Assembly (NCBI GenBank): GCA_902619615.1 | Contig: CACNFD010000009.1 | Coordinates: 1 to 64,000, forward strand | Origin: an uncultured SAR116 cluster alpha proteobacterium | GTDB taxonomy: Bacteria > Pseudomonadota > Alphaproteobacteria > Puniceispirillales > Marisalimonadaceae | Direction of reading: 5' to 3' | Length of the DNA: 64,000 nucleotides | Shown: positions 1-10,821 of the stretch, in pieces | Numbering within the stretch: the first letter of the stretch is position 1 | How the letters are laid out: every line of letters starts with the position of its first letter | The notes under the pieces: generated by a model | What the model saw: the letters and a program-made list of their open reading frames with translations, nothing else | What the model was told of the DNA's origin: nothing | Databases searched by the model: none | Made by a program: the position numbers and the translations under genes

Positions 1-192
1 CATTATGTAATTTAATTATAAAATCTAATCTTTTTTTATTTTTAGGATTTATATAATTTAAAGATAATGATGAAGTCGTAATATCTAAAACATTCGTAAA
101 ATAATAACCCATATTTGGAAGGATTAAGAAACCGTACTTTAAATCTATTCCACAGTTACCGAATGGTTCGGAAGAGTGTTTAAAATTAACCG
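1..192 (-). pseudogene. possible degraded or frameshifted coding fragment at window edge
   Basis: Minus strand is open for about 60 codons (..FKHSSEPFGNCGIDLKYGFLILPNMGYYFTNVLDITTSSLSLNYINPKNKKRLDFIIKLHN..) without an upstream start in frame. An adjacent frame reads LYLPLKFHEEGLNCRALEPTFFKLIYCG*. Confidence 0.25.
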
Positions 193-301
193 CAGTAAAT
201 TAATTTGAAAAACGTTGGTTCTAAAGCACGGCAATTGAGACCTTCTTCATGAAATTTTAATGGCAGATATAAAGTTTACAAATCTATCTAGAAATTCACC
301 T

Positions 302-724
302 TTATTGAGAGCAAACAAATTTGGTGAATAATTCCCCTATGGATCCAGACTTGAATTTTTGCCAATCACCTCTCTCTTCCAGCACCACATATTCACCTTC
401 TGCCATATTACCCTTGAAATAAACGTCCTTCAAAAATCTAACAGTTTGATCTTCACAATTTGTCTCAATGAAAATGATGCTCGAATTTTCTCCATTGGAG
501 TCGGTAATCGCATAGTCTCTTAACCTGATGTAAGTCCGCTTTTGATTATGTTTTTGTATGGATGAGAGATCTATAAAATATTTGTCGCCATTTCCCGTTT
601 GACCCATCAGTTTCCAATTGAAATCTGCAAAACAAACATTGGTTCCCAAAAAAACTAAAAGAGTTCCGAGGATAAATTTTAATTTATGCTCTCCCATCAT
701 TAATTTTTTAACCCCCAAAAACAT
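302..724 (-). CDS. hypothetical secreted protein, surface-adhesin-E-like
   Basis: ORF with N-terminal signal-like hydrophobic stretch; W-K-L-x-G..YFIDLSSI pattern reminiscent of surface-adhesin protein E family. Confidence 0.5.
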   Translation of the reverse strand: MFLGVKKLMMGEHKLKFILGTLLVFLGTNVCFADFNWKLMGQTGNGDKYFIDLSSIQKHNQKRTYIRLRDYAITDSNGENSSIIFIETNCEDQTVRFLKDVYFKGNMAEGEYVVLEERGDWQKFKSGSIGELFTKFVCSQ

Positions 725-730
725 TCAAAT

Positions 731-1081
731 TTAAATATCTTTTATCCATTGCAATTCAAATTTACTTATCTCAATTGGATGTTCCCTTAATCGAACATTC
801 TGAATTCGTTCTTGTCTTGCACGATATTTCTTGAGAACTGAAAAGACTTGAGTGTTCTTCCAAGTATTTCCAAGAATTGTCTTGATACCTTGTTCATTTA
901 GATATTTTGCAATCTTCCGATATCCCATTCCACGATCGTGAAGGGATTTAATCAGTTCATAATTTTGGTGTTGTTGTTTGGTGTATTTTTGTTCTGCAAT
1001 TAAATCATTAGACCCAATGGTCACAGTAAAACAGAGATATTGAGAAAACTTTTCTTTTAAAAAAGCACTCTTCATAATCAC
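731..1081 (-). CDS. small protein resembling the recombinase-domain helix-turn-helix of serine recombinases
   Basis: Motif LHDRGMGYRKIAKYLNEQGIKTILGNTWKNTQVFSVLKKYRAR; GTG start overlaps glmS stop (GTGA). Confidence 0.5.
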   Translation of the reverse strand: MIMKSAFLKEKFSQYLCFTVTIGSNDLIAEQKYTKQQHQNYELIKSLHDRGMGYRKIAKYLNEQGIKTILGNTWKNTQVFSVLKKYRARQERIQNVRLREHPIEISKFELQWIKDI

Positions 1082-2925
1082 TCCACGGTTACTGATTTTG
1101 CTAAATTTCTTGGTTGATCCACATCAGTACCTCTTTCAATAGCTACGTGATAAGCTAACAACTGAGCTGGGATGGCCATCAAAAAAGGTGATAATAATGA
1201 TTTAAAGTTAGTTTCAAAATTTGGTATTTCTATATTTAAATGAGCAAAAGTTGCTTTTTCAATACAATTTTTATCAGCAATTAAAATAATCTTAGCACCT
1301 CGCGAATAAGCTTCTTGTAAGTTACTAATTGCTTTATCTTCATGACCATCTGATATTAAAAACATAATTACTGGCACATCATCTTCTAAAAGAGCAATTG
1401 GACCATGTTTCATTTCTCCAGCTGCAAAACCTTCTGCATGGATATAACTAATCTCTTTTAATTTCAATGCACCTTCTAGAGCGAGAGGATACAAAAGTCC
1501 TCTACCAAGAAAAATTATGCTTTTAGCATTTTTGATATTCTGAGCTATCAATTTGATTTTATCTTCTATCTTTAACATTTCCGCTAATGCACTTGGTAAC
1601 GCATTGATGTAAGTGAAAATTTTTTGTATGTAGTTTGGTTTTAAATTATTGAATTTTTTTCCTAAAGCTACTGCAATCATGAATAAAACTACCAATTGTG
1701 ATGTAAAAGATTTTGTACTTGCCACACCTATTTCTGGACCAACCTTAGTATATAGACTGTAATCAACTTCTCTATCTATGGTACTGCCTTCTACATTAAC
1801 AATTGCATTAGTATTTAAACCAAGTTTTTTACCATGCCTTAAGGCCATAAGAGTATCCAAACTCTCACCTGATTGTGAAATAACCAACATTGAGCTCTGG
1901 CCAAATACTGATGGTTTTCGGTATCTATATTCTGACGCTAGATCAATACTTACAGGTAAATCCGCGATATGCTCAATCCAATATTTACCGACCATTGCAG
2001 CATAATAACTTGTACCAGCTGCAGCAATAAGCAAAGTGTTTTTCTCTTTAAATCCTAATTTATTTAAATCTATATTAATTTCATAATTACTTTTTATTAA
2101 AGATGAACTTGCTTGTGGAATTACTGAAGGCTGTTCAAATATTTCCTTTTCCATAAAATGTTTATAACCACCTTTTGTTACAAGCCCAATTTCTGCTTTA
2201 ATATTAATAACTTTTCTATTTACTTTTTTTTCATTTTTATTAAAAATTTCTACTTCATCTAATTTAATTAATGCGTGATCACCGTCTTCTAAATAAATAA
2301 CTTTTTGGGTTAAATGATCAATCGAATGAGCATCTGATCCAACAAAATTTGAATTTTCTCCCAAACCAATTGCTAAAGGCGATGAATTCCTTGATACAAA
2401 TAATTGGTTTGGAAAATCTAGACTTATTGCAACAAATGCGAATGCACCTTTAATATCTTGTAAAACTAGCCTTCCAGCTTGCAGAAAATCATTTCCTAAC
2501 TTGATATATTTCATGAACAAGTGAGGCAAAATCTCGGTATCAGTTTGACTTTTAAAAACATAACCTTCTGAAATAAGGTTTAGTTTTAATTTTTCATAAT
2601 TTTCTATAATTCCATTGTGAACAACAGCTACTTTGTCTTCACTTGTCAATGGATGAGCATTTTCTACACTTATATTACCATGTGTTGCCCACCTTGTATG
2701 ACCTAAAGCAACGGTGTTTTCTGAATACAATTTACAACTTGATTTTTTATTTATCTTTTCAATTAATCTAATGAGCTTACCTTCTGACTTAACAATTTCA
2801 AAAGCCCCATTAACCTCAGATACAATGCCAGCAGAATCATATCCTCTATATTCAAGTTTTTTTAAACCTTCAGTCACGAGTTGACTTGCATTTTGTTTAC
2901 CAATTACTGCAACAACACCGCACAT
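1078..2925 (-). CDS. glmS: glutamine--fructose-6-phosphate aminotransferase (isomerizing)
   Basis: MCGVVAVIG N-terminal Ntn motif, LEYRGYDSAG, SIS domains, C-terminal DQPRNLAKSVTVE. Confidence 0.98.
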   Translation of the reverse strand: MCGVVAVIGKQNASQLVTEGLKKLEYRGYDSAGIVSEVNGAFEIVKSEGKLIRLIEKINKKSSCKLYSENTVALGHTRWATHGNISVENAHPLTSEDKVAVVHNGIIENYEKLKLNLISEGYVFKSQTDTEILPHLFMKYIKLGNDFLQAGRLVLQDIKGAFAFVAISLDFPNQLFVSRNSSPLAIGLGENSNFVGSDAHSIDHLTQKVIYLEDGDHALIKLDEVEIFNKNEKKVNRKVINIKAEIGLVTKGGYKHFMEKEIFEQPSVIPQASSSLIKSNYEINIDLNKLGFKEKNTLLIAAAGTSYYAAMVGKYWIEHIADLPVSIDLASEYRYRKPSVFGQSSMLVISQSGESLDTLMALRHGKKLGLNTNAIVNVEGSTIDREVDYSLYTKVGPEIGVASTKSFTSQLVVLFMIAVALGKKFNNLKPNYIQKIFTYINALPSALAEMLKIEDKIKLIAQNIKNAKSIIFLGRGLLYPLALEGALKLKEISYIHAEGFAAGEMKHGPIALLEDDVPVIMFLISDGHEDKAISNLQEAYSRGAKIILIADKNCIEKATFAHLNIEIPNFETNFKSLLSPFLMAIPAQLLAYHVAIERGTDVDQPRNLAKSVTVE

Positions 2926-3016
2926 ATTGCACCCTTCTTATAAAATTTAATTAATATAATTTTCAACATTAATTTTAAAGCTTTATATTTATAAACTTAA
3001 GAGATATAACATTTTT

Positions 3017-4303
3017 ATGGAAGTTTGTTCAATAATATTAAGTGCTGGAAAAGGAACTAGGATGTTATCAAACATACCTAAACCACTACACTTAATTTCT
3101 GGTAAAACCATGCTTCAATGGGTAATAGATGCCAATAGATCTGCAGGTATAAAAAAGTCAATTATAGTTGTTTCTGAAGAATTTGATAAATTAAAAATTC
3201 TAAATCAAAATATAACAACCATTATTCAAAAACATCCTTTAGGGACAGGAGATGCAGTAAAAACGGCCACTTCTTTACTTAATGATTTTGAAGGTATTGT
3301 TCTGATATGTTTTGCAGACACTCCTTTTATAACCTCTAAATCACTTAAAAAAATTTCAAAAGCTTTTAAAAATGGAACTAAACTAGTAATAACTGGGTTC
3401 AAAAAAATTGAAAAAAACAGTTATGGAAAGATCATTTTTTCTTCACAAAATCAACCTAATGAAATTGTAGAATATAAGGATGCAAAAAGAAGGAAAATAA
3501 ATTCAGGTTTTTGTAACGGAGGGATTATGGGAATCCACAGCTCTGTACTTAAACACCTAACAAAGATTAAAAGAAACTCACTTTCTGACGAATTTTATTT
3601 AACTGATATTGTAAAAATTTTAAGTCAAGAAAATGAAAAAATATCTTTTGTTGAAATAAATGAGGAAGAGATTTTAGGAATAAACAACCAACTTGATCTA
3701 TCGATAGCAGAGGTTATATCTCAAAATTTAATCAGAAAAAAAGCTATGCTAAATGGAGTTAAGTTAATTGACCCTAATTCTATTTTTATTAATCATGATA
3801 CAAAATTTGGCAAAGATGTTATAATACACCCTAATGTCATTTTTGGTAATAATGTAATAGTTGATTCATTAGTGGAGATTAAATCTTTTTCACATATAGA
3901 GGAATGTAGAATCAAAAAAGGCTCATCGATAGGACCTTTTGCAAGAATAAGGGGTGGCACTATTATTGGTGAAAAATCTAAAGTTGGAAATTTTGTAGAA
4001 ATCAAGAAAAGTGATCTATCTAAAAATGTTAAAATTAATCATTTATCATATATTGGAGATACTAAAATTGGATCTGAAACTAACATTGGAGCTGGTACAA
4101 TTACATGCAATTACGATGGTAAAAGTAAAAATAAAACAAAAATAGGAAAAAATTCTTTTGTTGGATCTAATTCAACAATTATTGCTCCTATAAAAATAGG
4201 GGATAATGTAACTATGGGTGCTGGAAGTGTTTTTAATAAAAACATTCCTGACAACAGCCTCTCAATCGGGAGAGCCTATCAAACAAATAAAAAAAAGAAA
4301 TAA
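3017..4303 (+). CDS. glmU: bifunctional UDP-GlcNAc pyrophosphorylase / glucosamine-1-phosphate N-acetyltransferase
   Basis: LSAGKGTRM nucleotidyltransferase motif, left-handed beta-helix repeats, NIGAGTITCNYDG. Confidence 0.97.
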   Translation: MEVCSIILSAGKGTRMLSNIPKPLHLISGKTMLQWVIDANRSAGIKKSIIVVSEEFDKLKILNQNITTIIQKHPLGTGDAVKTATSLLNDFEGIVLICFADTPFITSKSLKKISKAFKNGTKLVITGFKKIEKNSYGKIIFSSQNQPNEIVEYKDAKRRKINSGFCNGGIMGIHSSVLKHLTKIKRNSLSDEFYLTDIVKILSQENEKISFVEINEEEILGINNQLDLSIAEVISQNLIRKKAMLNGVKLIDPNSIFINHDTKFGKDVIIHPNVIFGNNVIVDSLVEIKSFSHIEECRIKKGSSIGPFARIRGGTIIGEKSKVGNFVEIKKSDLSKNVKINHLSYIGDTKIGSETNIGAGTITCNYDGKSKNKTKIGKNSFVGSNSTIIAPIKIGDNVTMGAGSVFNKNIPDNSLSIGRAYQTNKKKK

Positions 4304-4417
4304 AATTTATGTAATTAGTTAAATATTTGTTTTCTTATAAACTTGTGCTAATTTGTTAAACAAATACGTTGAGATTATATATAAAAATTTTTATTACTAG
4401 CTCTTATTGTCATATAT

Positions 4418-5383
4418 ATGAAGTCATCAAAAAATAATTTAAAAAAAGTTCTTGTTACAGGTGGATCAGGATTTATTGGTTCTCATCTTTGTTTAAATCT
4501 CGTTAAAAAAGGATATGATGTTTTGTGCGTTGATAATCTTTTTAGCAGTAGTAAAAAAAACATTAATCATCTTCTTAAATTTAATAATTTTGAGTTTCAA
4601 AGGCACGATGTTACTTTTCCATTATTTTTAGAAACAGACCAAATCTATAATTTAGCTTGTCCTGCATCACCTGTGCACTATCAAAGAGATCCAGTACAAA
4701 CTATGAAAACAAATATTCATGGTACAATTAATATGTTGGGATTAGCTAAAAGAACTAAATCAAGGATTTTTCAAGCCTCTACAAGTGAAGTTTATGGAGA
4801 TCCTGAAATTAGTCCCCAAAAAGAGGATTATCTTGGTAAAGTAAATCCACTTGGTCCAAGGGCATGTTATGATGAAGGTAAAAGAGCAGCTGAAACATTA
4901 TTTTTTGATTACCATAGACAACACAAAGTAGATATAAGAGTTGCAAGAATATTTAATACATATGGACCGAGAATGCATCCAAATGATGGAAGAGTAGTTA
5001 GCAATTTTATTTGTCAAGCTTTAAAAAATAAAAATATAACTATTTATGGAAACGGGACACAAACAAGAAGCTTTTGCTATATAGATGATTTGGTAAGAGG
5101 TATATTAAAGTTCATGGAAGGTCAAAAAAATATTGGGCCACTAAATTTTGGTAATCCAGACGAAATATCAATCTTAGAATTAGCAGAGTTAGTTATTCAA
5201 CAAATTAATAGTAAATCTAAAATAACTTTTAACTCCTTACCTGTTGATGATCCAAAAATTAGATGTCCTGACATTTCCCTAGCAAAAAATAATATTAATT
5301 GGAAACCAAAAGTTTCCTTAAAAGATGGATTAAAAAAAACAGTTGATTATTTCGATAAGTTATTATCTGGTGGTCATTATTAA
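4418..5383 (+). CDS. UDP-glucuronate decarboxylase-like NAD-dependent epimerase (UXS)
   Basis: [53 protein letters not shown]. Confidence 0.93.
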   Translation: MKSSKNNLKKVLVTGGSGFIGSHLCLNLVKKGYDVLCVDNLFSSSKKNINHLLKFNNFEFQRHDVTFPLFLETDQIYNLACPASPVHYQRDPVQTMKTNIHGTINMLGLAKRTKSRIFQASTSEVYGDPEISPQKEDYLGKVNPLGPRACYDEGKRAAETLFFDYHRQHKVDIRVARIFNTYGPRMHPNDGRVVSNFICQALKNKNITIYGNGTQTRSFCYIDDLVRGILKFMEGQKNIGPLNFGNPDEISILELAELVIQQINSKSKITFNSLPVDDPKIRCPDISLAKNNINWKPKVSLKDGLKKTVDYFDKLLSGGHY

Positions 5384-5403
5384 AAAATTAAAATATATCA
5401 GGA

Positions 5404-6204
5404 TTAATATCCCCTATCAGACAATCTTTTATGAGTAAATAATCCTGGGGCAACTATTATTTTAAATTCGTTTTTCCTCCACCAAGTACTATTAAGTTCT
5501 ACTTCAACATTTTTGAATCCAGTTGGACCTCTTGAGGATTTTATTGACTCAGCCTTTTTTATAATTATTTCTAGATATTTAGTTTTATCTACTAAAATCG
5601 ACTGATTAGTCCAAGGTAATATAGAACTTGATACCAAAAAAAATCCATCAGATAGCCTTTTTATTTTGCTAGGATGACGTTTTTCTGGATTTTCCAACAC
5701 ATATATTGAATCACCAATCAATCTTTTTGCTTTAAAAGGTCTAAAAATCCTCTTTAAATATGATTGAGGATTATTAGACCAATATTTTTTATATTTTCCT
5801 TTACCAACAAAAGGGTCACCTGGCTTTATGGTACTCCTCAAACGTATTTGAATAACGTTAGGTTCATATAATAAATCTATTGACTTTTTTATTTCATTAT
5901 ATGTTGTTTTTTTATTCTCTATCAATTCTAAATCATTTTCTAATAACAATAGAGGGCCCTTAGGCATTTTTTCTGCAAGCTTTTTGAAACCTCTAAGAAT
6001 TCCTAAATTTTCATTGACCAAAATTGGTTCATAATTATACTTTTCTGCTATTTTAATTCCTTCTTGGGTGTATTCAGGCAAACAAACAAATTTATATTTA
6101 GTCATTTGTGAAAGACCATTTTTTTTATATGATTTTAAAGAATTTTCTAGACTGTCGTATCCTCTCCAACTTAAAATACCTATTGCAAAACATAGATCAT
6201 TCAT
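5404..6204 (-). CDS. glycosyltransferase-like protein
   Basis: GT2-like N-terminus (AIGILSWRGYDSLENSLKSY, NENLGILRGF, LLLLENDLE). Confidence 0.6.
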   Translation of the reverse strand: MNDLCFAIGILSWRGYDSLENSLKSYKKNGLSQMTKYKFVCLPEYTQEGIKIAEKYNYEPILVNENLGILRGFKKLAEKMPKGPLLLLENDLELIENKKTTYNEIKKSIDLLYEPNVIQIRLRSTIKPGDPFVGKGKYKKYWSNNPQSYLKRIFRPFKAKRLIGDSIYVLENPEKRHPSKIKRLSDGFFLVSSSILPWTNQSILVDKTKYLEIIIKKAESIKSSRGPTGFKNVEVELNSTWWRKNEFKIIVAPGLFTHKRLSDRGY

Positions 6205-6219
6205 AAAAACAACTCTTAA

Positions 6220-7191
6220 TTATTTTTCTAAAATACGATTCTCAAACTCTCTCAAACGTCTATAAACACTTGCCAATTCAATAATCGTTGGCCATGCTCT
6301 TAGTAAATATTGCATAGAACCTTCCACTCTTCCGAAAGCTCTTATTATTTGCTGCATAACACCAAGAGTTACAACTCCAGCAACTATAGCTGGAGCTAGA
6401 AAAACATATGCAGATAAAACATTTGCCTGCATATAAGCCATTCTTCCAATGTTAAAATATAAATATCTTATAAAACTAAAAAAATGTATGGATCTCACAT
6501 CTTCAAATAATTCTTCAATATTTTTTGGACGAACTGTATTATCATCTTCAGCAATAACTAATAATTTTCTATATGCAGCTTCCTTTTTTTGCAAATCATA
6601 TTCTACTCCAACTAATCTTAAAATCCACCCAAGACCAATTAAAAAAATTGTTCCTCCAATGGTCCATAACAATGCACCAGTTATCAATCCATATTCCCAA
6701 TCTCCAAAAAAATATATTGGTATGCCTATTGATAAACCTAGTAAAATGGGTATGAACTGAATAAGAACCATTATTGATTCAATTAAGCTTGTTCCTAATG
6801 ATTCCATTATTCGTGAAAACTTAATTGTATCTTCCTGAACTCTTTGAGCCGCACCCTCAATTTTGCTTGCCTTATCATATACCGAGTGGTACCACTCTAC
6901 CATGGCAGTACGCCATCTAAACAAATAATGAGCTGTAAAAAAAATCATTATTACGTAAACTGAAACGTAAAGCCCTGCCAAAGATATAAATGAAAATAAA
7001 CTTTCCCAATATTCTTCCATCGTAATAGAATTAGGTTTGGAAAGTGCTTTTTGAATCATATCATAAAATTCTCCAAACCATTCGTTAATTTTTACGTCAA
7101 TTTTAACCTGAACCCATAAAGAAGATAAAATTATAAATGAACCTAACCAGGACCATAAAAACCATTTTTTAAGTGTAAAAAACCTAAACAT
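6220..7191 (-). CDS. SbmA/BacA-family peptide transporter
   Basis: FRWRTAMVEWYHSVY, AAQRVQEDTIKFSRIMESLG and TM pattern typical of SbmA_BacA proteins. Confidence 0.88.
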   Translation of the reverse strand: MFRFFTLKKWFLWSWLGSFIILSSLWVQVKIDVKINEWFGEFYDMIQKALSKPNSITMEEYWESLFSFISLAGLYVSVYVIMIFFTAHYLFRWRTAMVEWYHSVYDKASKIEGAAQRVQEDTIKFSRIMESLGTSLIESIMVLIQFIPILLGLSIGIPIYFFGDWEYGLITGALLWTIGGTIFLIGLGWILRLVGVEYDLQKKEAAYRKLLVIAEDDNTVRPKNIEELFEDVRSIHFFSFIRYLYFNIGRMAYMQANVLSAYVFLAPAIVAGVVTLGVMQQIIRAFGRVEGSMQYLLRAWPTIIELASVYRRLREFENRILEK

Positions 7192-7220
7192 ACTTTACTC
7201 CCAAATAACTTTACTCAATT

Positions 7221-8348
7221 TCAAAATATTTTTTCATCATGGATACTAATACTTAATACAATACCTACACCAATTAAGACTGTTAATAAAGAAGTACCTC
7301 CATAACTGATAAGTGGAAGAGGAGCCCCAACTACAGGAAGTAATCCACATACCATCCCAATATTTAAACTTAAATAAAGAAATAATAAAAAACCTACGCC
7401 AAAGACAACAATTTTTGAAAATAAAGTGTCAACCCTAAAAGAAATCTTCATAATAGAAATGATTAATATACAAAATAATAATATTATAAAAATTGACCCA
7501 AAAAAACCAAGTTCTTCTGAAATTAATGTAAAAATAAAATCTGTATGTTTTTCAGGTAAGTAATCGAGTCTACTTTGGCTACCTAACAAGTAACCTTTTC
7601 CAAAAATTCCACCAGAACCAATTGCAATTTTTGATTGAATGATTTGATAACCACTTCCTAAACTATCAATTTCTGGATTTAAAAATACTAAAATTCTATT
7701 TTTTTGATATTCATATAGCTGATTCCAAATTAAAGGAACTGAAGAAGCAAAAAGTAATAAAGAAACAATAACAAATTTCATTGAAATACCTACAAAGAAT
7801 AGAATTGATAATCCAAGGATAATAATTGTCATACCCGTACCTAGATCAGGCTGAGAAATTACCAGAAAACCAGGTAAAATTATAAGAATTATAGGAATTA
7901 GATAGGTAATGAGCCTATCTAATTGAATTCTTGAAATATGGTCAAAGTATTTGGCTAATATGAGAATCAAAGCTAGCTTCATAAATTCGGATGGTTGAAA
8001 ATTTATCCCACCAATTGAGATCCATCTTTGAACATTTCCTGTTCCTATAAATTTTAATAAAACCAAAGTAAGTATACCTAAGAAAAATGATACAACACTC
8101 AAATTAAAAAAAATACTAGGAGGTAACAAAGCTAATAGAAGCATGAATAAAAAACCAAATATAAATCTTATTAGATGTTTTTGAGCCCAAGGATCCCAGT
8201 CTCCACCAGCTGCAGAATATAATGATGCAACACCTACAAACCCCAATATAATTATACACAAAATAATTAACCAGTTTAGTTTGGATAATTTTGATAAAAT
8301 TATATTACTAAAAGTTTTATCAGATAATTTATTAATATTTTGTCTCAT
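7221..8348 (-). CDS. rodA: rod shape-determining protein / SEDS glycosyltransferase
   Basis: FxPSEFMKLALILILA, SQPDLGTG, ISYGGTSLL. Confidence 0.95.
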   Translation of the reverse strand: MRQNINKLSDKTFSNIILSKLSKLNWLIILCIIILGFVGVASLYSAAGGDWDPWAQKHLIRFIFGFLFMLLLALLPPSIFFNLSVVSFFLGILTLVLLKFIGTGNVQRWISIGGINFQPSEFMKLALILILAKYFDHISRIQLDRLITYLIPIILIILPGFLVISQPDLGTGMTIIILGLSILFFVGISMKFVIVSLLLFASSVPLIWNQLYEYQKNRILVFLNPEIDSLGSGYQIIQSKIAIGSGGIFGKGYLLGSQSRLDYLPEKHTDFIFTLISEELGFFGSIFIILLFCILIISIMKISFRVDTLFSKIVVFGVGFLLFLYLSLNIGMVCGLLPVVGAPLPLISYGGTSLLTVLIGVGIVLSISIHDEKIF

Positions 8349-8361
8349 AAAATTAGTTATT

Positions 8362-10293
8362 TTAAACTTTAAAAATGTATTTAAAAACGTCTCTTGCTAT
8401 TGGAGCGGCTACTGAAGAACCACTTCCTCCATGTTCTACAACTACGCTTATAGCATATTTAGGTTTTATTACAGGAGCATATCCAACAAATAGTGCATGA
8501 TCTCTTCTTTTCCATGGTCGATCTTCGTTTTTGATTAAACCCTTTTCCCTTTCTGACTCTGATATTCTAACAACTTGCACTGTTCCAGTTTTACCTGCCA
8601 TTTCAATCTCTTTAGATCCAATTTTATAATTTCTTGCAGTTCCGTTCCTACCATTAACAACTCTTTCCATAGACTTTTTTATAAAATCCAAATGTTTAGG
8701 ATTTATTTTAAGAGATTCAAACCTATTTGGGTCTTTATTTAACATCAAAGTTGGGGTTAAAGAAAATTTACCATTAGCTATTCTAGATACCATTGTTGTT
8801 AACTGAAGAGGTGTAGTGAGAATATACCCTTGACCAATAGAAGCATTTAATGTCTCACCAAGAGACCACTTTAAACCATCTCGTTTGAGTTTCCATTCTA
8901 TGTTTGGAACCACACCTTTAGACCTATCATTAATTTCCACATCATAGTATTGACCTAAGCCTAATTTTTTCATCATAAGAGCAATTTTATCAATTCCTAT
9001 TTTTAATCCTAATTCATAAAAATATACGTCACATGATTGTTCAATTGCTTCCATTAGGTTTAATTTTCCATGGCCATCTTTAGCCCAACAATGAAAAGTA
9101 CTAGAACCTAACTCTTTTGAGCCGCTGCAAAAAAATTTAGTATTATAGTCAATAACTCCACTTTCTAATGCTGCCAATGCAACAGCCATTTTTATTGTAG
9201 AACCAGGTGGATAAACTCCTGCCATGCTTCTATTTAATAAAGGAGCCCTTAAATTGTTTTTAAGTTTGTTCCATTCGCTAGTTTCCAAACCATCTGAAAA
9301 TATGTTTGGGTCATAACCAGGTGAGGAAACACAGCATAAAATCTCACCGTTTTCAACATCCATTACAATAAGTGATCCAGATTGAGGATTTACTATTCTA
9401 TTTTTTTTATCTTTATAAACATAATGATCATTGACATAAATTATATCAGTACTGTTATCAAATTTTTTCTTTTTGATCTGATTCTTTATAGAAACTAGTG
9501 TATTATTTCCTTTTTCAAACCTCTCAATTGCAAAGGCTTGTAGTCCCATGTCTAAAGATGTCTGTATATCATTTCCAGATTGAGTGTTCTCATAAATTTG
9601 AGACGCAATCACATGCCCTCTTGAAGTTACCTCATTTCTTTTTCTTCCAAATTTACCTCTTAATTCAGTATCAAAAAAATTTTCTAAACCGGTTTTTCCT
9701 ACATCAAGCCATGAAGAATTTGGTTTGATTTTTATTTGACTTTCTTTTTTAGAGTATGGTCCAGTATAGCCTGTTATATGTCCTGCTATAATACCTTGAG
9801 GATACACTCTTTTTTTTGTCATTGAAAAGCTAATTTCAGGAAACTCAACACTTCTAACAGCTAATTTAGACATTTCTTTTTGAGATAAATTTTTTGTAAT
9901 TAGAATTTCTTTTGATACTCCGATATCGTTGGATTTGATCTGATCGTAGAAAATATTTAAATCTTTTTGATTAATTTGTACAATCCGTAAAATCTTATTT
10001 ATGATATTATCGACTTTTGTTTTTTTATTCCATTTGAGTACCAAAGAGTACCCATCCATATTTCCTGCCAACAACCGCATTTTTCTATCTAAGATTCTAC
10101 CTCTTTCAGGAGCTATCATTAGATAATTAAATTGATTGTCATCTGATAGTTTTTCATACTTTCTACTTTCAACCATCTGTAATTCAAAAAATTTCCAACC
10201 TATAGTTCCTACAACAATGCCCTTGAAAATAGACAAAAAGAAGAACCTTTTTGATATAGTTTTTTCAATATGTTTTTGATTTTTATTTTTCAT
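8362..10293 (-). CDS. mrdA: penicillin-binding protein 2
   Basis: APERGRILDR, PGSTIKM, SCDVYFYELG, AGKTGTVQ; located next to rodA. Confidence 0.95.
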   Translation of the reverse strand: MKNKNQKHIEKTISKRFFFLSIFKGIVVGTIGWKFFELQMVESRKYEKLSDDNQFNYLMIAPERGRILDRKMRLLAGNMDGYSLVLKWNKKTKVDNIINKILRIVQINQKDLNIFYDQIKSNDIGVSKEILITKNLSQKEMSKLAVRSVEFPEISFSMTKKRVYPQGIIAGHITGYTGPYSKKESQIKIKPNSSWLDVGKTGLENFFDTELRGKFGRKRNEVTSRGHVIASQIYENTQSGNDIQTSLDMGLQAFAIERFEKGNNTLVSIKNQIKKKKFDNSTDIIYVNDHYVYKDKKNRIVNPQSGSLIVMDVENGEILCCVSSPGYDPNIFSDGLETSEWNKLKNNLRAPLLNRSMAGVYPPGSTIKMAVALAALESGVIDYNTKFFCSGSKELGSSTFHCWAKDGHGKLNLMEAIEQSCDVYFYELGLKIGIDKIALMMKKLGLGQYYDVEINDRSKGVVPNIEWKLKRDGLKWSLGETLNASIGQGYILTTPLQLTTMVSRIANGKFSLTPTLMLNKDPNRFESLKINPKHLDFIKKSMERVVNGRNGTARNYKIGSKEIEMAGKTGTVQVVRISESEREKGLIKNEDRPWKRRDHALFVGYAPVIKPKYAISVVVEHGGSGSSVAAPIARDVFKYIFKV

Positions 10294-10296
10294 TAA

Positions 10297-10821
10297 TTAA
10301 CTTTTTATAAATTGTGTTACAAAACTGAAAAAATTTATACCAATATTTATAATAGGGAAAAGTATTAATGTAATACCTATATGAAAGAAAGTAGGACTCA
10401 GTTCAGGAATTGAGAAATTTATAACAATATTTAACAAAAGTACAATAGTGAATGAAAAAATGAAAATTAACGTGAAAAAAATCCATTCTTCTTGATTAAC
10501 TTTATTAAATTTTTCATAGAGCATAATTTTTGTAAAATATTTAAATAAAAGAAGAAAAATTGTTGTAGTTCCAAGATTCTCACCATTAATTATGTCATGT
10601 ATCAAACCGAGAAAAAATAAAACTGTATTAGATGGATTAATATTAAATCTAATTACACAAAAATATATTAGAATTGAAATTACATTAGGGGTTGCAATTT
10701 CAAATAAAGAAAAGAAACTTAAAGATTTCTGAAAATTCATTAAACAAAATAAGAGTACAAAAAATAATAAACTTTTTGATAATTCATAAAAGTAATGAAA
10801 TATATTATTATTTTTTATCAA
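10297..10821 (-). CDS. mreD: rod shape-determining protein MreD
   Basis: Multi-TM small protein in mreBCD position. Confidence 0.8.
   Translation of the reverse strand: MIKNNNIFHYFYELSKSLLFFVLLFCLMNFQKSLSFFSLFEIATPNVISILIYFCVIRFNINPSNTVLFFLGLIHDIINGENLGTTTIFLLLFKYFTKIMLYEKFNKVNQEEWIFFTLIFIFSFTIVLLLNIVINFSIPELSPTFFHIGITLILFPIINIGINFFSFVTQFIKS

Noticed and set aside
1-1081. Tn7-like transposon downstream of glmS
   Set aside because: No TnsA/B/C/D homologues or terminal repeats visible; only a recombinase-tail-like small ORF.
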